From: Flagellimonas amphidinii
GTDB lineage: Bacteria; Bacteroidota; Bacteroidia; Flavobacteriales; Flavobacteriaceae
Assembly: GCF_013090115.1 (NCBI RefSeq)
Contig: NZ_JABFNN010000033.1
Coordinates: 48,126 to 112,125 of the forward strand
Length of the DNA stretch: 64,000 nucleotides
Direction of reading: 5' to 3'
Translations under genes and position numbers: made by a program
In this document: piece after piece, positions 17,639 to 26,493 of the stretch
Layout of the letters: every line of letters begins with the position of its first letter
Position numbering within the stretch: position 1 is the stretch's first letter
Notes under the pieces: generated by a model
Seen by the model: the letters and a program-made list of their open reading frames with translations, nothing else
Told to the model about the DNA's origin: nothing
The model's database searches: none

Positions 17639-18258
17639 TCGCTGCATTGCTTGTACACCATCTCGGCACGTTCTTTACCCCATGATGGATAAAATGGCGT
17701 ATCCTCGCTAAAATTAGCAAAAAGTTCCAAGGCTCTCTCCACATCCTTGCAGTAGGGAGCTGTATCCTTGCCAAAATACCTGGCGGCACCCATATCCCAT
17801 TCGGCTTTTGAAAATACTACTCTAGGATTATCTGGTGCCAAAGCCAAAGCTTGTTGGTAAAGCTGCACATTCTTTCCAGAGAGCGTCATTCCGTAAGTTG
17901 CTCCATCAAAAGCTATCCAAGCAGTATTGATCATAGCCTCTTGCACCAATAATTCTGGGTTATCTGGCGAAATGGCCTTGGCCAAATCTAAAAATTCTTT
18001 AGCCTTTTCCAATTGTTGGGACAGTTTCTTTTCATCCTTTTCACCAAATGAAATTATTGTATTGATTTGTGAAACGTAGTAATGGGGCAACCAATTGTCT
18101 TGTTCTGCCATAGCAATACGTTCAAACAAATTGGAAGCCTCTGTGTTTTTTTGCTCTTTCCATAATTGAAATGCCTTTTCCATACCCTTGGTATATTGGT
18201 CTTGGGCATTGATAGTAGCTGCGCCAATAAAGACAAAAAGAAGAATTAGTTTTTTCAT
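17635..18258 (-). CDS. Exported tetratricopeptide-like protein upstream of the kinase
   Basis: A 207-residue protein with signal peptide (MKKLILLFVFIGAATINAQ). The mature part is all helical with TPR-like pairs: KAFQLWKEQKNTEASNLFER, AKEFLDLAKAISPDNPELL and LYQQALALAPDNPRVVFSKA. It ends in a segment with two cysteines (YCKDVE and YKQC). It should be periplasmic. It is the first gene of the kinase operon and is coupled to it by a 4-base overlap, so it could act as an extracytoplasmic sensor or accessory for the kinase (inference). The promoter at 18287-18356 has the LytTR layout. Confidence 0.82.
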   Translation of the reverse strand: MKKLILLFVFIGAATINAQDQYTKGMEKAFQLWKEQKNTEASNLFERIAMAEQDNWLPHYYVSQINTIISFGEKDEKKLSQQLEKAKEFLDLAKAISPDNPELLVQEAMINTAWIAFDGATYGMTLSGKNVQLYQQALALAPDNPRVVFSKAEWDMGAARYFGKDTAPYCKDVERALELFANFSEDTPFYPSWGKERAEMVYKQCSE

Positions 18259-18286
18259 GACTGTTCGTTTTTAATTTGTAACAGTG

Positions 18287-18356
18287 CAAAATTGTGCTGC
18301 TTTGAGGCATATCTAAAGAAGGAATTACTGAACTGTACTTTTTTAGGGATGAACCG
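18287..18356 (-). promoter_or_regulatory. Putative LytTR-regulated promoter of the TPR-kinase operon
   Basis: On the minus strand: CGGTTCATC (18348-18356), 12 bases CCTAAAAAAGTA, CAGTTCAGT (18327-18335), 32 bases, then the -7-like box CAATTTTG (18287-18294), 28 bases before the start codon. The geometry is identical to the promoters at 16123, 30061 and 30151. It implies that the kinase operon is controlled by its own LytTR regulator. Confidence 0.75.
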
Positions 18357-18361
18357 TAGAC

Positions 18362-18397
18362 AAAAAAATACCCGATGACCAAGAATAGGACATCGGG
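18362..18397 (-). terminator. Terminator after the GHL10-like gene
   Basis: A 7-bp stem (CCCGATG 18371-18377 / CATCGGG 18391-18397) is followed on the minus strand by seven T (18362-18368). It lies just upstream of the LytTR promoter of the next operon, insulating it. Confidence 0.75.
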
Positions 18398-18419
18398 CAC
18401 AAAGGAAAAAATTGGTTGG

Positions 18420-19529
18420 TTATTGGTTATTGTAATCCTTATATATGGCCTTTTCAAATTCTTCCCAGTGGGCATCGGTCATCCTATCAGGTGTGAACAA
18501 GCAAATCCCCTTTGCCCCGTTCACCATGGATTCCTTAATCGCCTCTCCCAATTCTTCTGGTAATAGGCCATGGTTTTCGGGATCTTTTTCACTGCCCTTT
18601 TTCTCAGGTTTTGGACAAATGAACAATCCGCTATAAACTGGCGTTCTATTTTTGGCATTGGCAACTTCCTCTTTTACCATTTCCCCGATCCATTTAGTAC
18701 CCTCTAAGTAAAAATCATTGTAGTTCATTGGATATATAGCATCCAAGTCCCATTCACCCCAATTCTGTCTCACCAATTTTTTGGCAATGGACGGTCCAGG
18801 AAAAACAGCTGCATTTATTTTTTTGTTCTTGGAATGGGCCACTCCATTCAATTTATTGACAATGCTTGTAATCAAATCATAGCGGAACTCTTTCCATTCT
18901 TGAACTTGTGAAGGATCCTCCACTTCTCTAATATCAATTCCGGTTTTTTCCTTGAAGTCGGCCACGCATTTATCGGAATAGCAATAATCGTACTGAGGAT
19001 ATTCCTTATCCATGACCAACCCATATTTATCCCAAAGACCACGGGCCAAAATCACATCAGGGAATCGTATATAGTCCAAATGCACTCCATCTACCTCATC
19101 GACTTCAGCGACACTTCCATATAAATCCGCTAAAAAATTGTACACTCCATCGTAACAGGGACTGAGGAACGTGTAATGTGGCACATAAGCCGGTTTTTCA
19201 AAAGCAGATTCTCCCAAACCGTTTATAGCGTACCACTCTTTTTTCAATTTTGGATTTTCTCCCTGTACCATCGTTGGAATCCAGGCATGGAATTCCAAAT
19301 CAGCTTTTTTCGCCTGTTTCCCCACTCTTCTATAAATCTCAGGATCATGCCCGCCATTGTACATTAAACCATCTATACCTTTCTCTTTCAGGTCTGAGAA
19401 ATTAGCAAAAAGTTCTTCATCCGTAGCCTCTCCTGGGCCTCCCATCCAAGCATAAACAGGTATTTTACTTTTTTCTTCACAGGCCACCAAAGAGATGACA
19501 CAGACCATCAACAAAAGAAATCTTCTCAT
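18420..19529 (-). CDS. GHL10-like glycoside hydrolase lipoprotein (COG1649-type)
   Basis: A 369-residue lipoprotein (MRRFLLLMVCVISLVAC, cysteine 17). The core is a TIM-barrel of the glycosyl-hydrolase-like 10 type: ELFANFSDLKEKGIDGLMYN, LEFHAWIPTM, then the family signature in DGVHLDYIRFPDV, and INAAVFPGPSIAKKLVRQNW with DLDAIYPMNYNDFY. GHL10 proteins act on cell-wall or polysaccharide substrates that are rarely known. It ends with a strong terminator and is divergent from the TonB receptor at 19735 (205 bases between starts). Confidence 0.85.
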   Translation of the reverse strand: MRRFLLLMVCVISLVACEEKSKIPVYAWMGGPGEATDEELFANFSDLKEKGIDGLMYNGGHDPEIYRRVGKQAKKADLEFHAWIPTMVQGENPKLKKEWYAINGLGESAFEKPAYVPHYTFLSPCYDGVYNFLADLYGSVAEVDEVDGVHLDYIRFPDVILARGLWDKYGLVMDKEYPQYDYCYSDKCVADFKEKTGIDIREVEDPSQVQEWKEFRYDLITSIVNKLNGVAHSKNKKINAAVFPGPSIAKKLVRQNWGEWDLDAIYPMNYNDFYLEGTKWIGEMVKEEVANAKNRTPVYSGLFICPKPEKKGSEKDPENHGLLPEELGEAIKESMVNGAKGICLFTPDRMTDAHWEEFEKAIYKDYNNQ

Positions 19530-19593
19530 TATGTCAAATTTTAAATCAAACTGTAATTTAGAAAATCTTTTTGGGTCAAGAAATGAATCTTAG

Positions 19594-19623
19594 ACGAACA
19601 ACATCTCAGCACCAACGAACACT
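19594..19623. repeat. Direct repeat in the divergent intergenic region
   Basis: Two copies of ACGAACAAC / ACGAACACT begin at 19594 and 19615, 21 bp apart, between the GHL10-like gene and the TonB receptor. The spacing is that of LytTR-type sites (reverse strand reads GTTCGT twice), but the linker and -7 positions do not match the four good examples. Confidence 0.4.
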
Positions 19624-19734
19624 AATCAACTTGATTAATTTTTTCCTATTGATGCAACCCTTCTTTTTTTGGAATGTCCTTAAGGTCGAACAAATCAAAA
19701 TTTGATTTGCTAAAACCTATAAATCAAAAAACAA

Positions 19735-22134
19735 ATGAAGAAAACGAAAGTGAGACAACGACTCATACAGACCTTATTAGGTTTTTGTCTCCTTATGGGC
19801 GCCTCAATCAGTTATGCCCAAGACAATTTTACGATTAGTGGGACTTTACGGGACAAAATCAATGGCGAAACGCTATTTGGTGCTTCTATTTTCCTAAAAG
19901 GAACCACTATTGGAGCTGTGACCAACGAGTACGGATTTTATTCCATCAGCGCACCAGCCGGCACTTATAGCTTAGTATTCTCGTACATGGGATATAAAGA
20001 ATTTTTCCAAGAAATCATTTTAGACCAAGATCTAAAATTAGATATGGAGCTGGAAGAATTCTCTACTCAACTGGACGAAGTGGAAGTAACCGCAGAAGAA
20101 CCCGAACGCGCCATCCTTCGCAAACCAGAAATGAGTGTTTCCAAATTGAACATTAAAACCGTAAAGCAAATGCCCGTAGTATTGGGGGAAGTGGATATCA
20201 TCAAATCCCTTCAGGTTTTACCAGGAGTGACTAAAAATGGTGAAGGTTCCAGCGGATTCCATGTCCGTGGCGGAGCTGTTGATCAAAACTTAGTCCTATT
20301 GGATGAAGCAATTATCTACAATACTTCCCACTTACTAGGTTTCTTTTCGGTTTTCAATGCAGATGCGGTTAAAGACTTGAAACTGTATAAAGGAGGTATT
20401 CCAGCAAAATTTGGCGGAAGGGTTTCCTCCGTGTTGGATGTGCGCCAAAAGGATGGAAACAGCAAAGAATTTGCTATGACCGGGGGAATCGGCGTTATTT
20501 CAAGCCGACTAGCCGCAGAAGGTCCTATGTTCAATAATCGAGGTTCCTTTTTGGTCGCGGGCCGTGGATCATACGCACATCTTTTCCTGAAGCTTGCAGG
20601 TGAAGATAACAGTGCCAGTTTTTATGACCTCAATCTAAAAACCAATTACAGTCTCAACAAAAACAACAGACTATATCTTTCGGGCTATTTTGGCCGAGAT
20701 ATCTTTGATATTGGAGGTTCCTTCAGCAGTAGTTATGGCAATGCATCAGGGAATTTGCGATGGAACCATATTTTTAATGACCGTCTTTTCTCCAACCTAT
20801 CATTGATCTACAGCAATTATGATTATGAATTGGGAATTGAGGATTTTGAGTTCGACTGGATATCATCCATCCAGAACTACAATGCCAAATATGACCTGAA
20901 GTATTATTTCAGTGATGCCTTTAAGCTTGACTTTGGAATCAGTACCATTAAATACATTTTCGATCCAGGTCAAATTCAACCAACTGGTCCAAATTCAGCC
21001 ATCAACGAACTGCAATTGGATAAGAAACGTGCTTTGGAAAGTGCAGCATATATTAGTGCAGAACACAAGCTTACCGATAGACTTTCCTTACAGTATGGAC
21101 TCCGTTTTAGCCATTTCAACAGAATGGGAGGTCAACCCTTATCCGAATATCAGAATGACCAGCCTTTGGTTTATAATGATGTGCTTCGTATTTACGAAAG
21201 AACAGACCCTATTGGGGAAACAGTCTATAAAAAGAGTGAGAGCATTGAAAAGTTCAGTAATCTTGAGCCCAGAGCATCTTTAGCATATCAACTCAACGAA
21301 AATTCTTCGGTTAAAATGGGGTATACCAGAGCTGCACAGTACATTCATTTATTGTCCAATACCTCTTCTGTAACTCCTATCGATGTATGGACCCCCAGCG
21401 GAAAATATATCAAACCACAATTATCTGATCAATTTGCTTTAGGGTATTTCAGAAATTTTAAAGATAAAATCTACTCCATGGAGGTTGAGACTTTCTACAA
21501 AACTGTGGATAATCGTATTGATTATATTGATGGTTCTGACCTTATCGGGAACAATACCATTGAAACTGAAATTTTGAATGGTGAGTCCAGAGCTTACGGC
21601 TTGGAAGTCTTGCTTCGAAAAAATGAAGGTGCTTTTACCGGTTGGATTGCCTATACCCTATCCAAAGCAGAACAACGAACTTTTGGAGGAAATGCTGGTG
21701 GACCAGGAATCAATAATGGGGATTGGTACAGTACCCCTTTTGATAGAACCCACGATATTTCATTGACCGGAGCCTATAAATTGAACGATAAATGGAGCTT
21801 CGGGGCCAACGCTATTTACCAAACTGGAAGACCAGTAACCTATCCTAATGGTCAATACCAGTACGAAGGTCTTTCCATAGCCAGTTATTCTGAACGTAAT
21901 GCAGATAGGTTGCCTGCCTATTATAGATTGGATATTTCAGCAACCTTTCGACCCAATAGAAGACCTGATAAAAAATGGAAAGGGGAATGGGTTTTTGGCA
22001 TCTACAATGTTTTTAACCGAAAAAATGCCGCATCCATATCCTTTGGTCAAAATTTGGAGACCGGTGCCAATGAAGCCACCCGAACAGCCATTTTTGGCAT
22101 TGTACCTTCTGCAACCTATAATTTTAAATTCTAA
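19735..22134 (+). CDS. TonB-dependent receptor with carboxypeptidase-like domain
   Basis: A 799-residue outer-membrane receptor. The signal peptide (MKKTKVRQRLIQ plus a hydrophobic stretch to SYAQ) is followed by a carboxypeptidase-regulatory-like domain (about 32-115: FTISGTLRDKINGETLFGAS, FYSISAPAGTYSLVFSYMGY). Next come the plug domain (VLGEVDIIKSLQVLPGVTK, GFHVRGGAVDQNLVLLDEA) and a beta-barrel ending YNFKF. It lacks the SusC-specific long N-terminal signature and is paired with a DUF4249 lipoprotein 4 bases downstream rather than SusD. This pair is common in Flavobacteriia; the ligand is unknown. Confidence 0.92.
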   Translation: MKKTKVRQRLIQTLLGFCLLMGASISYAQDNFTISGTLRDKINGETLFGASIFLKGTTIGAVTNEYGFYSISAPAGTYSLVFSYMGYKEFFQEIILDQDLKLDMELEEFSTQLDEVEVTAEEPERAILRKPEMSVSKLNIKTVKQMPVVLGEVDIIKSLQVLPGVTKNGEGSSGFHVRGGAVDQNLVLLDEAIIYNTSHLLGFFSVFNADAVKDLKLYKGGIPAKFGGRVSSVLDVRQKDGNSKEFAMTGGIGVISSRLAAEGPMFNNRGSFLVAGRGSYAHLFLKLAGEDNSASFYDLNLKTNYSLNKNNRLYLSGYFGRDIFDIGGSFSSSYGNASGNLRWNHIFNDRLFSNLSLIYSNYDYELGIEDFEFDWISSIQNYNAKYDLKYYFSDAFKLDFGISTIKYIFDPGQIQPTGPNSAINELQLDKKRALESAAYISAEHKLTDRLSLQYGLRFSHFNRMGGQPLSEYQNDQPLVYNDVLRIYERTDPIGETVYKKSESIEKFSNLEPRASLAYQLNENSSVKMGYTRAAQYIHLLSNTSSVTPIDVWTPSGKYIKPQLSDQFALGYFRNFKDKIYSMEVETFYKTVDNRIDYIDGSDLIGNNTIETEILNGESRAYGLEVLLRKNEGAFTGWIAYTLSKAEQRTFGGNAGGPGINNGDWYSTPFDRTHDISLTGAYKLNDKWSFGANAIYQTGRPVTYPNGQYQYEGLSIASYSERNADRLPAYYRLDISATFRPNRRPDKKWKGEWVFGIYNVFNRKNAASISFGQNLETGANEATRTAIFGIVPSATYNFKF

Positions 22135-22138
22135 ACTG

Positions 22139-22984
22139 ATGAAAGCTTTTTATAAATTTCTTTTTTGTGCATGGATACTAACAGGCTTTTCTTGTACCGA
22201 TGTTATTGAAGTGAACGTACCTGAAGGGCCCACTCGACTGACCATAGAAGCCTCCTTGGATTGGGAAAGAGGCACTACTGGAAACAATCAGACCATTGTA
22301 CTGAGTACCTCAACACCTTTTTTTAGTGATGATAAGTTTGTTCCAGCCACTGGAGCCACAGTAAGGGTCACCAATACCAATAATGGTTCTGAATTTGTAT
22401 TTGAAGACCAAGGAAACGGTAATTATACCACCACTACCTTTGAGCCGATCGTAGGAAACCAATATGCCCTTGAAATACGCTACAATGGTGAAAGATATAC
22501 TGGAGTAGAAACATTATTTCCTGTTAGTGATATCACTGAAATAAACCAATCCCGGGAAGACGGAGAAGATGACGAGGCCCTTGAAGTCAATGTATCTTTT
22601 TTGGATCCCGCTAATATTGAAAATTACTATTACCTCCGATTTAAGAGTAGAAATGAAATTTTTCCAGAACTTTTTTATATCAAGGATGAGTTCATTGATG
22701 GCAATGAGTTTACCATTTATTATGAAAAACTGGAAGACGAGGATGATGGGACTTCCGAGTTTGTCCCAGGAGAAATTGTTGATATCGAATTTTATGGTAT
22801 TTCGGAGCAATACCACAATTATTTGAGGCTACTGATAGATCAATATGAAGCTGCAGGAGGCCCTTTCAGTCCACCTCCTGTTCCGTTGATTGGAAACTGT
22901 GTAAACGAAGACGACCCAGATAATACGCCCTACGGCTATTTTAGGGTCACCGAAATGATTACTTCCAGCTATACTTTTGAGTAA
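22139..22984 (+). CDS. DUF4249 lipoprotein, partner of the TonB receptor
   Basis: A 281-residue lipoprotein starting at the ATG 4 bases past the receptor stop (MKAFYKFLFCAWILTGFSC, cysteine 19). The body is beta-rich: TRLTIEASLDWERG, TGATVRVTNTNNGSEFVFED and NQYALEIRYNGERYTGVETL, which is the DUF4249 order. The later part is acidic. DUF4249 proteins are nearly always encoded after such receptors and are thought to be surface ligand-binding partners. A strong terminator follows at 23005. Confidence 0.87.
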   Translation: MKAFYKFLFCAWILTGFSCTDVIEVNVPEGPTRLTIEASLDWERGTTGNNQTIVLSTSTPFFSDDKFVPATGATVRVTNTNNGSEFVFEDQGNGNYTTTTFEPIVGNQYALEIRYNGERYTGVETLFPVSDITEINQSREDGEDDEALEVNVSFLDPANIENYYYLRFKSRNEIFPELFYIKDEFIDGNEFTIYYEKLEDEDDGTSEFVPGEIVDIEFYGISEQYHNYLRLLIDQYEAAGGPFSPPPVPLIGNCVNEDDPDNTPYGYFRVTEMITSSYTFE

Positions 22985-23398
22985 GGCGCATTATTTCAAA
23001 AATTAAAACCCTTGTCCATTTTAGACAAGGGTTTTTTAGTTAGTACTTCCGTCACGGACATTTGCAAAAGAAACGACAAGGAACGATGTAGGAAAAGAAG
23101 GTCAAAAACATGATTTCAATAACATTTTATGATTTTCAACCAATTCATTATCAGTTTTTTACTATATTACATAACCGAGGCAACAATACATATTCCGTCC
23201 CATTTCGTCCTCGGTTTGTTCCCCGCTTTATGATTGATCCTTACTTGCAATAGAAGGTGTTCCATGTTGTTTGAAATTAAGCAAGTTGTTCCTAAGAATT
23301 TCAATACCAATCTTATTTCATTCACTCAAAAAACAAACCGACCGTTACTGCGCAAGGCAGAGATTTCATTTTCTATTAAGTAACCAAAATCAACAACA
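22985..23398. other. 414-base intergenic region
   Basis: Contains the terminator of the receptor operon (23005-23037), an 8-bp inverted repeat (AACCGAGG near 23173 and CCTCGGTT near 23210, about 29 bases apart) and the AT-rich leader of the lipoprotein gene at 23399. No open frame of note and no tRNA is visible. Confidence 0.5.
23005..23037 (+). terminator. Terminator after the DUF4249 gene
   Basis: A perfect 12-bp stem (AAAACCCTTGTC / GACAAGGGTTTT) with a 7-base loop; T continues after the stem. It lies 20 bases past the stop. Confidence 0.88.
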
Positions 23399-23917
23399 AT
23401 GAAACAAATCATTTTTTACTGCACAGCTGTTTTGCTGTGCCTGACCGCTTGCCAGGGACCTGTACGCTACACACAGGAATCTCCTGAGATTGACACTATT
23501 AAACAATTGATTGCCAATTATGACAGTAAAAACTTTGAAACAAGCATGTATGCGGATACTTCAAAGACTTTTTACAACACTAAGGACAATCCAATGTCTC
23601 CCACCGAAACCATGGACTATCACAAGCAAAGTGATGCCAATTATTCATCTCGGGGTTTTATGGACGACCATCAAGAGTATGAAATGGTGGTCACCAATGA
23701 TGGTGAAACCTGGGTGAACTGTTGGTTGGATTGGAAAGGTTCCCTAGCTGCCAATGGAAAGGAAATAGTAATTCCAATTCATTTAACCTATCAATTCGTT
23801 GACGGAAAGATTGTTAGAGAATACGGGTATTGGGACCCCACTGAAATTGTATTGGAACTTCAAAAAATAGCGGCTGAGGCTAAAATGGCCGAAGAAAATC
23901 AAGAAGAAACCGAATAG
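23399..23917 (+). CDS. SnoaL/NTF2-like lipoprotein
   Basis: A 172-residue lipoprotein (MKQIIFYCTAVLLCLTAC, cysteine 18). The mature part resembles the SnoaL/NTF2 cone: IDTIKQLIANYDSKNFETSM, MDYHKQSDANYSSRGF, then strands ETWVNCWLDWKGS, IVIPIHLTYQFVDGKIV and EYGYWDPTEIVLELQ. The C-terminus is acidic (EENQEETE). Envelope location is expected; a ligand or reaction cannot be set. It is monocistronic, with a terminator at 23967. Confidence 0.8.
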   Translation: MKQIIFYCTAVLLCLTACQGPVRYTQESPEIDTIKQLIANYDSKNFETSMYADTSKTFYNTKDNPMSPTETMDYHKQSDANYSSRGFMDDHQEYEMVVTNDGETWVNCWLDWKGSLAANGKEIVIPIHLTYQFVDGKIVREYGYWDPTEIVLELQKIAAEAKMAEENQEETE

Positions 23918-23966
23918 CCAGACTTTAAAACCAAATCTTGTAGTCAATCGTAGTTCATCTTCTATT

Positions 23967-24000
23967 AAAAAAGGGGGCTTTATGCCCTCTTTTTGTTTTT
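23967..24000 (+). terminator. Terminator after the SnoaL-like lipoprotein gene
   Basis: A stem AAAAGGGGGC / GCCCTCTTTT with one G-T pair and a 5-base loop, followed by TGTTTTTT. Confidence 0.8.
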
Positions 24001-24066
24001 TGGTACTTCCCTATCAGCATTCTTGATGTTTCAGTATTTCATGATTAAACCAAAATACCTTATTGT

Positions 24067-24074
24067 TATCTTTG
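24067..24074 (+). promoter_or_regulatory. -7 promoter box of the PaiB-like gene
   Basis: TATCTTTG matches TAnnTTTG in full and lies 28 bases before the start codon at 24103. No TTTG -33 element is clear. Confidence 0.5.
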
Positions 24075-24102
24075 AGATTCCTTTTCATATAGCATCAAAA
24101 CC

Positions 24103-24711
24103 ATGTACATCCCACACTATTACAAGAATGAAAATCTAACAGAGGTCAAAGATTTTATCAGGAAAAACAGCTTTGGTATTTTGGTCAATCAATTGGACGG
24201 CAAACCTTGGGCAACCCATATTCCCTTGGAGTTGGACATTGATGAAAATGGTAAAGAAGTGCTTTCAGGACATATTGCCAAGGCAAATCCACAATGGAAA
24301 GCCTTTAGCAAAGATTCCAAAGTTCTTTGCATTTTTAATGGGCCCCATACGTATGTTTCTTCATCTTGGTATAAAGAGGAGGAAGTTCCCACTTGGAATT
24401 ACATCGCCGTGCACGTATATGGGAAACTCAATATTTTAAATGAAAAGGAAACGATGGATGCCCTTCATAAATTGGTAGATAAATATGAAGAGGATTCCAA
24501 AAATCCGGTTTCCCTGCATGAAATGTCACCAAAAACCCTGAGACAGGTTAAAGGTGTTGTTGGCTTTCAAATTGAGATTGCTGAAGTACAGGCAGCTTAC
24601 AAACTTTCACAAACCAGACCGCATGACCATTCCAAGATTATTGCTGAGCTCAAACAAAGGGATGGTGACAGTAAGGTTATTGCCCAACTAATGGACAAGT
24701 CAAAGACTTAA
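24103..24711 (+). CDS. PaiB-family FMN-binding protein
   Basis: A 202-residue protein of the PaiB family (FMN-binding split-barrel, annotated as negative transcriptional regulator). It begins MYIPHYYKNENLTEVKDFI and carries PWATHIPLELD, GHIAKANPQWKAF, GPHTYVSSSWY and PTWNYIAVHVYGK, the ordered family motifs. The length is normal. In Bacillus PaiB acts with the PaiA acetyltransferase in repression of sporulation and protease genes; here no PaiA neighbour is adjacent, although a GNAT gene lies 2 kb away. Convergent with the PorP/SprF gene (6 bases apart). Confidence 0.9.
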   Translation: MYIPHYYKNENLTEVKDFIRKNSFGILVNQLDGKPWATHIPLELDIDENGKEVLSGHIAKANPQWKAFSKDSKVLCIFNGPHTYVSSSWYKEEEVPTWNYIAVHVYGKLNILNEKETMDALHKLVDKYEEDSKNPVSLHEMSPKTLRQVKGVVGFQIEIAEVQAAYKLSQTRPHDHSKIIAELKQRDGDSKVIAQLMDKSKT

Positions 24712-24717
24712 CAGCTT

Positions 24718-26493
24718 TTATTCGTTATCCTGATAAATGGTATTGGTCCAATTGGAGTATCTCGGGTTTTCCACATGCATGATCCAAATATCATCTTTAT
24801 ATTGTCCTTTCATTTTGGAGCGATATGCCGCATAAGCATGTTCATTTTGGTCATACTTTGCCAAATAAACATAGTTTAAACCATTATCAGGGTTTTTAAA
24901 ATATTTGGCATCCAACCCTTTTGACTTTAAATCTGCCATAAAACTCTTCAAGTAGCGCTCATTCTTAAAAACATTGGCCACTATATAATGCCCCTTGCCC
25001 ACTCCATCCAATTTGATGAATTTTTCAATAGGCTTATAAGCTCCTCCCGTAAAAGTACCTTCGGGTTTGGATTTTACATCTTTCTTCTTTGCCATTGAAT
25101 TATCCGCCACAGCTTCTGTTTGCAAAGATGAGTAAATAGAATCCAAGTCTTCATTTTTAGCTAAATATAGTTGCTGTGCTTGCGCCTCAATTTCTGGAAT
25201 CTCATCATTGGTCTTGCGCTTTACCATACGCATCACCATTTCAAAACGTTTTTCTAGATCTCGCTGTCTGTTTTGTTCCATGGAATCCATTTTGAAAATC
25301 AATTCGTTGATTACTGCATAATTTTCGCGCTGTTGTTCTCTCAATAATTCAATTTGTTCTTCCCAAAAAGCCAAATCCTCCTTATTGGTAGGTCTTAATA
25401 CAGTTTGTGCATCCAATTTGCTCTTCTTGGTCTTTTCCTTTTTCTTGGATTTTGCATCAGCAACAAAGGTTCCTTCCAGTGGCTCTTGGCCAGATTCATC
25501 TGTAGAAACTATGATACTGTGCGATGGCATCGGAATAAAAGAATATGCAATGGATATTTCGTGGGTAACGCCTAGGTAGGAAAGATTACTGTTGATGTTC
25601 TTCTCAAAATTGTACCCAAAAGATAGCCTTCGATTCAAATTAAATCCAGTTCCTGCAGAGGCACCATAAAATTGGTCATATCCACCTTGAATCCAACCAA
25701 GCTTGGGCAAATCCAAAATAAGACCACCTCCAAAAATCGGGTCTTGGTCAGCTTCAAAACGAGCTCTTGCCAAAGGCATCAAACGGCCATCTTCCAAAAT
25801 TCCAGCGGCATTCTTGAATTTATGGGCAAACTGAATATGTCCTGAGAAAGTTTTTTGACTCAAATCCGTCAAAGATTTGCCCGATTTGATGTTATAATCG
25901 ACCAGATTTTGGGCAAAAACCCCAAAATCAAACTTTCCTAGCGTAAGATTTAATCCAGGTTGAAAAGAAATAATGGAGCTTTGTGAAGCATCGTTCAAAA
26001 TGGGATCATCCTCAAGAGCAACTGCCCTATCTGGATCAAAACTACTTACATAATAAGGTATATTAACCCCAAATGTAAGACTGCTTTTTTGCCCTAACTG
26101 AATTCCATGCGAATAGTTCGCCATAATCCCAAGATTGGAAATAACCCCTTCTTGTTGATTGTAAAGGCTGACACCCATTCCAATTCGGTCGTTAAGCTTT
26201 CCACTATAACTTAGAAAATAATTCTGATTGTTATCGCTAAAATCAGCACTTTGACTTCTATGAAAGAGATTTACATAAGATTTGTCTTCCCGCACCGCCG
26301 AAAAGGTGGGGTTAATCAAAAACCTGTTGAATTTCAACAAATTTTGAAAGGGCACATCGTAACTTACATAAGGATTACTTTCCTGTGCATTGACTTCTTC
26401 ATGAAAAGGAAGAAATAAAAGCACTAGATAAAAAATCCAAATGTTACGAAATACAATGGTGTTCTTTGGGAATAGGAGTAGTTTTACGTCCAT
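24718..26493 (-). CDS. PorP/SprF-family type IX secretion protein with SPOR-like C-terminus
   Basis: A 591-residue outer-membrane protein. A long signal anchor (to about 36) is followed by the PorP/SprF barrel (about 40-325): YDVPFQNLLKFNRFLINPTF, NYFLSYSGKLNDRIGMGVSL, SLTFGVNIPYYVSSF and SIAYSFIPMPSH. Next comes a lysine-rich coiled-coil stretch (about 350-490) and a SPOR-like C-terminal domain (GKGHYIVANVFKNERYLKSF, then DAKYFKNPDNGLNYVYLAKY). PorP/SprF proteins work with surface adhesins and gliding proteins exported by type IX secretion; the SPOR-like tail suggests contact with peptidoglycan. No SprE/gldlike partner or giant adhesin is adjacent. Confidence 0.88.
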   Translation of the reverse strand: MDVKLLLFPKNTIVFRNIWIFYLVLLFLPFHEEVNAQESNPYVSYDVPFQNLLKFNRFLINPTFSAVREDKSYVNLFHRSQSADFSDNNQNYFLSYSGKLNDRIGMGVSLYNQQEGVISNLGIMANYSHGIQLGQKSSLTFGVNIPYYVSSFDPDRAVALEDDPILNDASQSSIISFQPGLNLTLGKFDFGVFAQNLVDYNIKSGKSLTDLSQKTFSGHIQFAHKFKNAAGILEDGRLMPLARARFEADQDPIFGGGLILDLPKLGWIQGGYDQFYGASAGTGFNLNRRLSFGYNFEKNINSNLSYLGVTHEISIAYSFIPMPSHSIIVSTDESGQEPLEGTFVADAKSKKKEKTKKSKLDAQTVLRPTNKEDLAFWEEQIELLREQQRENYAVINELIFKMDSMEQNRQRDLEKRFEMVMRMVKRKTNDEIPEIEAQAQQLYLAKNEDLDSIYSSLQTEAVADNSMAKKKDVKSKPEGTFTGGAYKPIEKFIKLDGVGKGHYIVANVFKNERYLKSFMADLKSKGLDAKYFKNPDNGLNYVYLAKYDQNEHAYAAYRSKMKGQYKDDIWIMHVENPRYSNWTNTIYQDNE

